DNA of 10,356 bases from DATHCB01 sp035319765. Lineage in GTDB: Archaea > Thermoproteota > Bathyarchaeia > Bathyarchaeales > SOJC01. Each line of letters begins with the position of its first letter. Positions within the stretch are counted from its first letter, which is position 1. Shown here piece after piece: positions 1 through 5,857 of this stretch. Below the pieces are notes generated by a model. It had not been told where the DNA came from. It made no database searches and saw only the letters and a list, made by a program, of their open reading frames with translations. Both the position numbers and the translations under genes were made by a program. The stretch is from positions 1 through 10,356 of the forward strand of contig DATHCB010000107.1 of assembly GCA_035319765.1 (NCBI GenBank), written 5' to 3'.

Positions 1-1
1 C

Positions 2-388
2 GACACAACCGCGCAGACCGCTAACGACACCGCAGTCACAGAAGGCGCCGCAGCCCAGACAGCCCTAGGCACAGCAGTTATGGCCGAGACGACTGAGCAG
101 ACTGCGAGCACTTCAGCGCTCAGCTTATCCACAATCGCTCAAAACGTGTGGAGCGCAGCCACGAGCTTTGCGACTTCAGTCTGCGACGCACTCAACATTA
201 GTTACGGAACTTTTCTAATTTTAACCGGGGTCGGGATCGCGCTTGTTATCGCTGCTAGCGTTGCTATGATGAGCTTCGCGAGTAACATGAACCAAGCGAC
301 TTCTAGCGTTAAGAGCTTCAATTCTGCAGCAGCAGCGACGCCGCAACGACGAATAACATCCAGCGAGCGGGAGCTCAGGCACTTCTAA
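2..388 (+). CDS. C-terminal end of a tail tape-measure-like protein (5' truncated by window edge)
   Basis: The frame is open from the first bases of the window, so the ATG at 80 is probably internal and the gene starts further left. The visible 128 residues are rich in Ala, Thr, Gln and Ser, with patterns such as TAQTANDTAV. One strong hydrophobic segment (about residues 72-94 of the visible part, reading GTFLILTGVGIALVIAASVA) is followed by a Ser/Ala/Asn tail and a basic end. Ala/Thr/Gln-rich helix followed by a hydrophobic stretch is typical of phage tape-measure proteins, which set tail length and can insert into membranes during genome delivery. Its position just before a tail-hub gene fits the usual tape measure to hub order. 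The next gene starts 19 bases after its stop. The role is inferred from composition and synteny; it could be another membrane-associated virion protein. Confidence 0.5.
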   Translation, partial: DTTAQTANDTAVTEGAAAQTALGTAVMAETTEQTASTSALSLSTIAQNVWSAATSFATSVCDALNISYGTFLILTGVGIALVIAASVAMMSFASNMNQATSSVKSFNSAAAATPQRRITSSERELRHF

Positions 389-406
389 GGAGAGGAATAA
401 AGTAAA

Positions 407-2308
407 ATGAGTGTAGCTCTTCCCTGCATAAGCTTGGCGTTTGGGGCGGTGGCGCTGCCGCAGAGTGACGTTGTCTCTGCCCATGTCTATTTGGGCTGTA
501 CTAAGGAAGTCAGCAGTTTCGAAGTCAAACTCTTAAATTACGGCAATAAGTATGGACCGCAAGGCGGCACCTATCCGATAACGTGCGGCTTGAACGGACA
601 CATTAGCATGGGTAGGGGCGCCAATTGTCCGCTGCTCCTTACGGGCATTGTAACTAAGACTCAGTGCCAAACCTTAGCCGGCTACGAGAGTGACAGCGGC
701 GCAGAAGAGGATTACTTGATCGTTGATGGCCTCTGTTGGGGGGAGCAGCTTAGCCGGAAACTGGTCAGCGCCTCTTTTGAGAATATGAAGGGTGAAGCGA
801 TCGTTGAAGAACTAATCAATGACTGGACAAGCCTGGGTCATGTCCGTAACGGTGTAGACTTGATCCAGAGTACGAGCGACACGTTTGATTTGTTGAAGTA
901 CGCGAACTCTTCGATAACTGACATTCTCAATTACCTCGCGAGCTGCTGCGACTTGAACGGCGTGATCGGCTACGAGTACCGGGTAGAGCAAGACGGCCTG
1001 TTCAGCTTCTTTCCGATCGGCGCCATGCCCAACAGCATTAATCTTAACGGCGTGTTTGAGCACAGCGAGTACAACGAAGATATCTCTCAAGTATTGAACA
1101 TGATCAGCGTCTTCGGCGTAGCTTCAAAGCCCAACGTGGCAAGCATGAACTTTGGAACCAATGAATCAACGCCTTATATCGGCAGCACGGTTAACGCTCA
1201 GAGCAACGCAGGCCAGAACAACCTCTACGTAAGCGCTCCAACCAACTTCAGCGGTGGCCAGAAGATCTTCATCTACAACTATCCCAACTTCGAAGAGAAC
1301 TCTGTCGCGTCTGTTCAGAGCACGTACATCGTCTGTGGATCCGCGCTTCAGAACACTTACATGAGCCCAGCAGCAGTCATAGTCTTTGCCAATAGCTCCG
1401 GAGCTCAATCGCAAGGCTGGGGACCCATCTATAGCAGTCCAACCATAACCGCGAATTCATCAATCGTATTTACTGGGAACTACAGCGTTCAAGTTTCAGG
1501 TCCAGGCGGCGCTCCGGGTACAGGAGTGATATTCTATTGGGGCAAAGCGAACCCTATTAGTATGTTCACTTTTCCCTTCATAAACCTGAACATCTGCACG
1601 ACTGTTGCTGCAGGCGTCTTCGTAGCCTTCTATGATCAAAGCTTCAACACTGTTGGGCAGTACTTCGAAGAGGTTATGAATGATGGCAACTTTCACCAGA
1701 TCCAGCTCCAGGGCGGTCCAGCTTCGGCTACAGACGGTTGGACTCCTGGAACAGGCGGCTGGAACGGCAGCCCCAACTTTGACTGGAGCAACATAATTGC
1801 CATAATGATCATAATGATGACTACGAGCGGCGTCACTTTCTGCATCGACGGCATGTACTTCGGCGGCGCCATGTACAGCGGCTCCAGTGCAGGGAGCGCG
1901 AGCATCGCAACCTATGGCGAACGAGACTACAGCGAGACAGACGACCAGCTCTTGACCGATGCTGCATGCAACTTCCGTGCTCAAGCTCTTGTGAATTATT
2001 ATCAAAGCCTGGCAAAGTCCTTCACGCTGAAAACAACGGTGCTCGACTACGGAACAGACATCATTCAAGGCGGCGACACTATAACGCTGAACCTACCGAA
2101 TATCGGTATATCGAACGGTAGCTACCGCGTTGACAGCTGCGAATACTACATCGACCAGACTTTGAAGGATCCCTGCCTCGAAGTGACGTTAAGCGTCGGT
2201 AAGGTCTCGCCCTTGCTGGCTGATTACATGATGGCCCTCCGGGGCGTCAAAGGATACGGCAGTGTAGAGAAGCTTAACAGGACCAAACAGCCAAGGCTCG
2301 TCCATTAG
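407..2308 (+). CDS. Virus/provirus baseplate or tail-hub protein (gp27-like) with inserted beta-rich domains
   Basis: A 633-residue structural protein. Residues about 20-125 look like the first hub barrel: SSFEVKLLN, then LLLTGIV, then a VDGLCWGEQLSRKLV segment. Residues 125-235 carry the hub helix-strand pattern, including SITDILNYLASCC and a following DGLFSFFP strand. The barrel resumes at about 515-600 with QALVNYYQSL, IIQGGDTITLNLPNIGI and a terminal LEVTLSVG strand. Between these lie two insertions. Residues about 255-327 are a beta-rich segment with FSGGQKIFIYN. Residues about 340-488 resemble a galactose-binding/carbohydrate-binding jelly roll, with GNYSVQVSG at the start and FDWSNIIAI and CIDGMYFGG at the end. 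Such hubs close the tail tube and join it to the baseplate; the insert would suit binding of a host surface sugar. A Shine-Dalgarno AAGGAGAGG at 387-395 fixes the ATG. Fold assignment rests on motif pattern only. Confidence 0.8.
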   Translation: MSVALPCISLAFGAVALPQSDVVSAHVYLGCTKEVSSFEVKLLNYGNKYGPQGGTYPITCGLNGHISMGRGANCPLLLTGIVTKTQCQTLAGYESDSGAEEDYLIVDGLCWGEQLSRKLVSASFENMKGEAIVEELINDWTSLGHVRNGVDLIQSTSDTFDLLKYANSSITDILNYLASCCDLNGVIGYEYRVEQDGLFSFFPIGAMPNSINLNGVFEHSEYNEDISQVLNMISVFGVASKPNVASMNFGTNESTPYIGSTVNAQSNAGQNNLYVSAPTNFSGGQKIFIYNYPNFEENSVASVQSTYIVCGSALQNTYMSPAAVIVFANSSGAQSQGWGPIYSSPTITANSSIVFTGNYSVQVSGPGGAPGTGVIFYWGKANPISMFTFPFINLNICTTVAAGVFVAFYDQSFNTVGQYFEEVMNDGNFHQIQLQGGPASATDGWTPGTGGWNGSPNFDWSNIIAIMIIMMTTSGVTFCIDGMYFGGAMYSGSSAGSASIATYGERDYSETDDQLLTDAACNFRAQALVNYYQSLAKSFTLKTTVLDYGTDIIQGGDTITLNLPNIGISNGSYRVDSCEYYIDQTLKDPCLEVTLSVGKVSPLLADYMMALRGVKGYGSVEKLNRTKQPRLVH

Positions 2309-2324
2309 CCGGAACGAACAGCCA

Positions 2325-2630
2325 ATGAGAAACGAACCGATCTACAAGGAACTCTTAGAGATCCGGCACAGGCTTGAAGAAATAGACAAGAAGCTTGCCG
2401 CTCGAGTTGAACCTGTTTCAATTCCAGAGTCTAAACTCTTCAGCCTTCCCAATCACTTGAGAACTTCATACTTGGTTGTAGCGTCTAAGGGTGAATGTTG
2501 TGCTGTCGAGGTCTCTTGCAGCACCGGAAAATCCCGAGCGATTGAAAGCTCCTATCTTAATCAGCTGGTCCAGACGGGATGGCTAAGAAAGCGAAAAGAT
2601 GGAAAGCGGCTAATGTTTAGGGTTGCCTGA
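2325..2630 (+). CDS. Small winged-helix DNA-binding protein with N-terminal coiled coil
   Basis: A 101-residue protein. Residues 5-26 form a charged amphipathic helix (KELLEIRHRLEEIDKKL) that probably dimerises by coiled coil. Residues about 41-101 match a common small archaeal winged-helix pattern: LPNHLRTSYLVV, a helix around GECCAVEVS, the recognition region TGKSRAIESSYLNQL, and a basic wing GWLRKRKDGKRLMFRV. It likely acts as a transcription regulator. It starts 16 bases after the tail-hub stop on the same strand, so it is probably co-transcribed with the tail genes, which suggests a virus-encoded or virus-linked regulator. No strong Shine-Dalgarno site precedes the ATG, consistent with translational coupling. 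The family call is fairly sure; the target is unknown. Confidence 0.75.
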   Translation: MRNEPIYKELLEIRHRLEEIDKKLAARVEPVSIPESKLFSLPNHLRTSYLVVASKGECCAVEVSCSTGKSRAIESSYLNQLVQTGWLRKRKDGKRLMFRVA

Positions 2631-2740
2631 GACACCGTTTTGCAGTCGGTTGGCTAGTCTGGACCTGTCTGAAGTACCGACTTGTGGATGAACGCGCCAG
2701 AAGGACACTACATGGCGACGTACATTTCAGCGCGCGCTAG

Positions 2741-2836
2741 AAACGAAGGGACAAGGAGCGACTAATGTTCAGGCTTGATCCCGAATCTCAGAATGAGAGT
2801 AGAGTTGATGAAGCGAGCAGTGTATCCAGACTATGA
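2741..2836 (+). pseudogene. Possible remnant of a second copy of the winged-helix gene's 3' end
   Basis: After a TAG at 2738-2740 this frame reads KRRDKERLMFRLDP. The winged-helix gene just upstream ends KRKDGKRLMFRVA (bases 2589-2627). By hand alignment the two 39-base stretches match at about 26 positions, and most differences are at third codon positions or conserve the residue type. The copy then continues to a TGA at 2834-2836. An internal ATG at 2765, preceded by AAGGAG at 2753-2758, could still drive a 23-residue peptide. Upstream of 2741 I see no further similarity, so the duplicate is mostly lost. A chance match in a short, basic stretch is possible. Confidence 0.35.
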
Positions 2837-2840
2837 GCTT

Positions 2841-2934
2841 GTCAACTTTTCTTGACTTAACTTCGGTTTGACGTGTTGCCGTTGCTAATTATCTGGAAGG
2901 ATTTGGAAGTTTGCTGAGTCAAGTTTTCTTGATA
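2841..2934. promoter_or_regulatory. Two operator-like inverted repeats, GTCAA-N6-TTGAC type
   Basis: The first site, GTCAACTTTTCTTGAC at 2841-2856, is a perfect 5-base inverted repeat with a 6-base spacer. The second, GTCAAGTTTTCTTGAT at 2918-2933, matches 14 of 16 bases, including the TTTTC spacer. Their starts lie 77 bases apart, upstream of the membrane-tethered winged-helix gene, and the second overlaps the presumed TATA element of that gene. Dyad sites at such a position are usual for dimeric winged-helix regulators, so repression by the downstream or upstream winged-helix protein is a reasonable inference. Confidence 0.45.
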
Positions 2935-2940
2935 AAAAGG
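2929..2940 (+). promoter_or_regulatory. Candidate TATA element for the membrane-tethered winged-helix gene
   Basis: The A/T-rich stretch TTGATAAAAAGG lies about 45 bases before the GTG start at 2982, which would give a transcript start near 2960 and a leader of about 20 bases. A GGGGAT at 2971-2976 could be the ribosome binding site. The element is a weak match to the archaeal TATA box. Confidence 0.35.
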
Positions 2941-2981
2941 GTTTTCTTCGAGCTTCGCTATCGTCTTAATGGGGATATCTT

Positions 2982-3983
2982 GTGCCCGTTTCAGATGAGG
3001 AACCTTATTCAACGATTTTCGCATCCTTAAAGCATCCTGTTCGCCGCAGGATTCTCAGGATGCTATCGAAAAAGCCAATGAGCTTCTCAGAGCTACTTGA
3101 GGCCTTGGGAGTATCCGGTTCTTTTCTCACTTATCACCTGGAAAACCTCGGAGAACTGGTAACCAAAATCGATGACGGCAGGTACAAGCTCTCCAGCTTC
3201 GGAGAAGCCGCGATGTCAACAATGACCAAGGTTGAAGACATCCCGACGACTACGTCTACTAAAACAAAGAGAATAGTGAATAGAAGTGTTGCTGTGGCGC
3301 TGGGACTCATCTGCATCATCCTAGCTGCCAGCTTGGTCGGAACATTCGCATACTACGCACCATTGATAAACGATAGGAACAACACGATTTCTTCGTTGAA
3401 CACTCGAATATCAGACCAAAACGGTGCGATTTCTTCATTAGAAAGACAAGAATCGAACTTAACGTCCCAACTTGACCAAGATTACGCTAACCTTTCCCAA
3501 CTAAAAGAATTCGTAACCAATCTGCAAAAACTCCTGAACGCCACTTTTGTTAGCGTGGGCGACATCACGGCTAACCTTTCTGCGTGGGTTAACAAGACGG
3601 TTGTGGTTGAAGGCAACATGGGTTATGGCGTCTGGGATGTACCTGCATTTCTACATGAGATTAGTAACTACTTACTCAGTTCCAACGGAGCCTCCATTGG
3701 AGTTGATTACCATGACTCGTACAATTCCGCTCCTTCGGTTACTCCAATCCCCGTAAACACCTCAATTTCAGTCTATGCTTTAGAGAACGGCTCCTACGTA
3801 CTTTTTCCGGCTAATGCAAGTTCCACCGGAGTTCCTCCGTATTATGGAAAGAACGTACTGGTTCTGGGGACTGTCAAGGTAGCATGGGGCATTACCGGGA
3901 TTATTTATGGGAATGGAACTATAGTAAATGCATTTACTCCATTTGTCGGTTTCATTGAAGCCGAAAGTATCATTGTAGTATAA
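2982..3983 (+). CDS. Membrane-tethered winged-helix regulator with coiled coil and extracellular domain
   Basis: A 333-residue protein in four parts. Residues 8-75 are an ArsR-like winged helix: IFASLKHPVRRRILRML, SFSELLEALGVSGSFLTYHL, and a wing DDGRYKLSSFG. Residues about 101-127 are a single membrane helix. Residues about 130-186 are a heptad-rich coiled coil with ISSLNTRISDQ and SLERQESNLTSQL. Residues 190-333 are a beta-rich domain with NKTVVVEGNM and KNVLVLGTVKVAW, loosely like an OB fold, with many N-x-S/T glycosylation sites (NATF, NKT, NGS, NAS, NGT), so it is probably outside the cell. The layout suggests a one-component sensor linking an outside signal to DNA binding. It starts with GTG, with GGGGAT six bases upstream. 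Base composition (about 42% GC in a sampled line) is lower than in the next gene. The ligand and target genes are unknown; the operator-like repeats upstream suggest self-regulation. Confidence 0.8.
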   Translation: MPVSDEEPYSTIFASLKHPVRRRILRMLSKKPMSFSELLEALGVSGSFLTYHLENLGELVTKIDDGRYKLSSFGEAAMSTMTKVEDIPTTTSTKTKRIVNRSVAVALGLICIILAASLVGTFAYYAPLINDRNNTISSLNTRISDQNGAISSLERQESNLTSQLDQDYANLSQLKEFVTNLQKLLNATFVSVGDITANLSAWVNKTVVVEGNMGYGVWDVPAFLHEISNYLLSSNGASIGVDYHDSYNSAPSVTPIPVNTSISVYALENGSYVLFPANASSTGVPPYYGKNVLVLGTVKVAWGITGIIYGNGTIVNAFTPFVGFIEAESIIVV

Positions 3984-4013
3984 TGTGCCGCAAAGAGAAA
4001 TTCTAGGTAGACA

Positions 4014-4037
4014 GGACCTTTGAGAAGCGCGCGGTCC
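4014..4037. terminator. Inverted repeat GGACC/GGTCC after the regulator gene
   Basis: GGACC at 4014-4018 and GGTCC at 4033-4037 form a 5-base stem with a 14-base, GC-rich loop in the 88-base gap between two + strand genes. No T run follows directly, so it is a poor intrinsic terminator and could equally be chance. Confidence 0.2.
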
Positions 4038-4071
4038 CGCTATTTCGATAACTTAGAGTGAGGTGACTTTT

Positions 4072-4518
4072 TTGGATAAGAAAAACGTTTGCATTGTAGC
4101 GTTAGCGCTCATCGTCGGCTTGCTGGTTGGCTGCTTCGCGACGTACGGTGTTATGCAGTATTCGGTGCAGATCAGCAACACGGCGACGCTGAAGCTCGTG
4201 GGCATCGGCGTGTTCACGAATGCCAACGGCACTGGTCCGGTGACGTCTATCAACTGGGGCATGCTTCAGCCAGGACAAACAGCAAACTACTCAGCCTACA
4301 TCGTGAGCGAGAGCAACGTGCCCATAACATTGTCGATGTACACCGCCAGCTGGAACCCAGCCAACGCCTCGAGCTACCTGACTCTCACGTGGAACTACAA
4401 AGCCCAAACCATCCAGCCGCACGCATCACTGCCCATAACTTTCAGCTTGACGGTTAACGCTTCAATCCACGGCATACCAGAATTCTCGTTCGATCTATGG
4501 ATCGTCGCAAGCGGATAG
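4072..4518 (+). CDS. Membrane-anchored extracellular beta-sandwich protein
   Basis: A 148-residue protein from the TTG at 4072. I prefer TTG to the in-frame GTG at 4063 because GAGGTGA at 4060-4066, a near-perfect ribosome site, lies five bases before TTG and overlaps the GTG. After a short basic N-terminus (DKKN) comes one hydrophobic helix (VCIVALALIVGLLVGCFATYG) acting as signal anchor. The rest is rich in Ser, Thr, Asn and aromatic residues, with INWGMLQPGQTANYSAYI, NVPITLSMYTASWNP and HASLPITFSLTVNA. This spacing resembles Ig-like or COG1361/CARDB-like surface domains. It is probably secreted and glycosylated. Sampled GC reaches about 62%, well above the preceding gene (about 42%) and closer to the tail genes, which hints at virus or transferred origin. 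The next gene starts nine bases after its stop. Exact function is unknown. Confidence 0.65.
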   Translation: MDKKNVCIVALALIVGLLVGCFATYGVMQYSVQISNTATLKLVGIGVFTNANGTGPVTSINWGMLQPGQTANYSAYIVSESNVPITLSMYTASWNPANASSYLTLTWNYKAQTIQPHASLPITFSLTVNASIHGIPEFSFDLWIVASG

Positions 4519-4527
4519 GACCAGGCC

Positions 4528-4785
4528 ATGTCAGGACAAGTAACCGACACCTTGGGCCAGGATCTTCTAGCTATCCTTCACCAGTTAACTTCTGCAGGCA
4601 GTGCCGTGCTTTACCTTCCGGTGCGGTTGACGAATGGTCAGGCTTTCTACGTAGCGAGCGGCGGAACCGGAGGAACCCAAAGCCCGGTTAAGATTCAAAC
4701 TAGTTCTGGCACGGCGTTTCTTGTCATCGACAGCAGCAGAAGACGAGATCAAAAAGCTAGGCGCAGCAGGGTACGAAAAATATGA
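4528..4785 (+). CDS. Short virus-structural-like protein, 3' part apparently frameshifted
   Basis: From the ATG at 4528 the first about 67 residues look like real protein: an amphipathic helix DTLGQDLLAILHQLTSAG, then VLYLPVRLTNGQAFYVA, a Gly-rich turn SGGTGGTQ, and strands PVKIQTSSGTAFLVIDS. The 'PVRLTNGQAFYVASGG' pattern resembles short head-tail virus structural proteins that carry a V-R-L-T-D-G-x-x-F-Y motif; this is recall of a pattern, not a search. From about residue 68 the frame turns to SSRRRDQKARRSRVRKI and stops at 4783-4785, while the +2 frame becomes protein-like over the same bases. The natural protein is therefore probably cut or frameshifted near 4725-4735. It follows the beta-sandwich gene by nine bases and shares its GC-rich codon use, so the two likely form one transcript. 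Confidence 0.5.
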   Translation: MSGQVTDTLGQDLLAILHQLTSAGSAVLYLPVRLTNGQAFYVASGGTGGTQSPVKIQTSSGTAFLVIDSSRRRDQKARRSRVRKI

Positions 4786-4837
4786 CGAACATCACGGCGT
4801 GCACTTCTACCGAAAACCCAAGAAATTCCATGCGTGA
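4733..4837 (+). pseudogene. Out-of-frame coding fragment, 3' end of an unidentified gene
   Basis: In the frame one base ahead of the preceding gene, bases 4733-4837 read AAEDEIKKLGAAGYEKYDEH then HGVHFYRKPKKFHA and a TGA at 4835-4837. The charged helix followed by GYEKYDEHHGVHFYRKP looks like the C-terminus of a real globular protein; the overlapping frame is an arginine-rich artefact. No good start lies nearby: a TTG at 4721 would give 38 residues but has no ribosome site. It could be the rest of the 4528 gene after a one-base shift, or the stranded 3' end of a gene whose front was replaced when virus DNA inserted. I do not recognise the family. Confidence 0.45.
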
Positions 4838-4874
4838 AAGTGGTGGTTAAAACGCCGAACGTCGCTCGTAAAGC

Positions 4875-4881
4875 TTTTATA
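4875..4881 (+). promoter_or_regulatory. TATA box of the LSm gene
   Basis: TTTTATA preceded by purines (GTAAAGC) gives a good archaeal BRE/TATA pair. Transcription should begin near 4903-4905, leaving a leader of about 14 bases that still contains AGGAG at 4905-4909. This places the start at the ATG at 4918 and argues against the in-frame GTG at 4894, which would lie upstream of the transcript start. Confidence 0.6.
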
Positions 4882-4917
4882 CGGATGGAATGAGTGGTAA
4901 GGCTAGGAGTATTTCCA

Positions 4918-5184
4918 ATGAATACGAACGAGATCAGCAGGGCTTTGGAACCCAGCAAGAAACCGTTGAACGTTCTGATCAAGCAACTTAACTCCAACAT
5001 CGCTATAACACTGAAAAACGGAATTGAATACCGCGGTAACATGGTCAAATGCGACGGGCACATGAATATAATCCTGGAAGGGGCCACGGAGCTGATGAAA
5101 GACCAGTTACTAGCAAACTATGGCAGCGTATTGGTCAGAGGAAACAACATACTATACATAGCAATAGAGTGGCCAAAGAAATAG
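4918..5184 (+). CDS. Archaeal Sm-like RNA-binding protein (LSm/SmAP)
   Basis: An 88-residue cytoplasmic protein expected to form a ring that binds U-rich RNA and takes part in RNA processing. The Sm1 motif spans about residues 26-54, with NSNIAITLKNGIEYRG and the RNA-contact stretch DGHMNIIL (Asp46, His48, Asn50). The Sm2 motif is at 72-83, LVRGNNILYIAI, with Arg74-Gly75-Asn76. Length and the spacing of the two motifs are normal for archaeal family members. AGGAG at 4905-4909 sits eight bases before the ATG. It stands alone on the + strand and converges with the DUF2148 gene, 27 bases from its end. In many archaea the Sm gene precedes a ribosomal protein L37e gene; here it does not. The family is certain from sequence. 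Confidence 0.95.
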   Translation: MNTNEISRALEPSKKPLNVLIKQLNSNIAITLKNGIEYRGNMVKCDGHMNIILEGATELMKDQLLANYGSVLVRGNNILYIAIEWPKK

Positions 5185-5193
5185 CGATTTGCG

Positions 5194-5201
5194 GATTTTT
5201 C
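5194..5201 (+). terminator. Possible T-rich termination signal after the LSm gene
   Basis: The 27-base gap between two convergent genes contains GATTTTTC just after the LSm stop. Archaeal RNA polymerase commonly ends at T runs, with or without a hairpin. The flanking GCGA and TCGC give only a weak 4-base stem. Confidence 0.3.
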
Positions 5202-5211
5202 GCTTCAAAGG

Positions 5212-5775
5212 TCATTTTCTGTCGAAGTAGATGCTCTTTCCTTTTGCCGAGATGGGAATCCCCATTATTATGCTTGCTTCTGGCAGGAGGTTCAGTCGTT
5301 TTGCAGCAGTTCCTACACGGTACACTATTCGATTGTCAACATTAAGCGTACTTGCAATCTTAGCCGCTGAACCTAAGGCGATTCCCAAATCAAGGATTTT
5401 GAATATACAGTTTGGACCCTCGAAATCCTGTCCAAGCTTTTTCACGGCGTTTTCGAATTCCATACAGGTCGGGTAACCACATCCGCCGCAATTCATGCCG
5501 AACTTTTTTGTTCCCTTTACGCCGATAAGTAGAACTGCTTCAGAGTCGCGAAGGTTCTGACCGTCCCTTTTGAAGCCTGAGCTTGCGTTTTGTCTCTGTT
5601 GGGCGATTTTGTCCATTTCGACGACAATTTCTTCTTTTTCTTTGCCGTGTACCATCGCTGTTAAGATGTCGTCAATTCCTGCCGATTTGGGGGCGGTTCT
5701 TGCAGAAAGTAGCATTATTCTTGCAGCTTCTATCAATCCCTCCCTTTCGCCTTCTTTGCTCGTCACGATTGGCAT
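5212..5775 (-). CDS. DUF2148-type iron-sulfur (ferredoxin-domain) protein
   Basis: A 187-residue cytoplasmic protein. The central motif is CGGCGYPTC, with Cys96, Cys99 and Cys104, and a fourth Cys at 123 (GPNC). This C-x2-C-x4-C-x18-C spacing matches the 4Fe-4S domain found in DUF2148 proteins and in the CODH/acetyl-CoA synthase gamma subunit, so a [4Fe-4S] cluster is likely. The N-terminal half has GLIEAARIMLLSARTAPKS and GIDDI, also typical of DUF2148. The C-terminal part is hydrophobic (DLGIALGSAAKIAS, then a PEASIIMGIPIS strand). A TTG at 5790 would add five residues, but the ATG at 5775 is better, because GAGG lies nine bases upstream of it. A TATA-like TTATATAA at 5826-5833 would give a leader of about 26 bases. 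The reaction is unknown; a redox role in anaerobic metabolism is an inference. Confidence 0.85.
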   Translation of the reverse strand: MPIVTSKEGEREGLIEAARIMLLSARTAPKSAGIDDILTAMVHGKEKEEIVVEMDKIAQQRQNASSGFKRDGQNLRDSEAVLLIGVKGTKKFGMNCGGCGYPTCMEFENAVKKLGQDFEGPNCIFKILDLGIALGSAAKIASTLNVDNRIVYRVGTAAKRLNLLPEASIIMGIPISAKGKSIYFDRK

Positions 5776-5825
5776 ATCGTGTTGCCTCAATGACTGATTA
5801 TCAATGGCTTTCTAATGCGCTATCG

Positions 5826-5833
5826 TTATATAA
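5826..5833 (-). promoter_or_regulatory. TATA box for the DUF2148 gene (palindromic)
   Basis: TTATATAA reads the same on both strands, so it could position the transcription machinery either way. Toward the left it would start the DUF2148 transcript near 5801, a leader of about 26 bases. Toward the right it would start transcripts near 5857, next to a tiny open frame at 5858. Confidence 0.45.
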
Positions 5834-5857
5834 GAAGTTGAGGAGAAAACGATCCTT

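Larger units (their letters stand above)
2631..2981. other. 351-base intergenic region between tail genes and membrane regulator
   Basis: No convincing full gene, tRNA or other RNA gene is visible here. It holds a decayed coding fragment (2741-2836), two related inverted repeats (2841-2856 and 2918-2933) and an A/T-rich promoter-like element before the next gene. It separates the virus structural genes from the next gene. I found no clear attachment-site repeat within the window. Confidence 0.6.

Noticed and set aside
1496..2068. 190-codon open frame on the - strand inside the tail-hub gene
   Set aside because: It is antisense to a convincing gene, is Ala/Val/Arg/Cys-rich without a domain pattern, and has no ribosome site; it arises from the biased codon use of the hub gene.
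2631..2981. tRNA gene or attachment site in the long gap
   Set aside because: No cloverleaf or T-loop consensus was found on either strand, and no matching direct repeat was seen elsewhere in the window.
4089..4457. 122-codon + strand frame overlapping the beta-sandwich gene
   Set aside because: Its residues (His/Arg-rich, no helix or strand pattern) are typical of an out-of-frame reading of GC-rich coding DNA; the overlapping frame has a signal anchor and a strong ribosome site.
4894..4917. GTG at 4894 as the start of the LSm gene
   Set aside because: It lies before the transcript start expected from the TATA box at 4875-4881, and the ATG at 4918 has a well-spaced AGGAG and gives normal family length.
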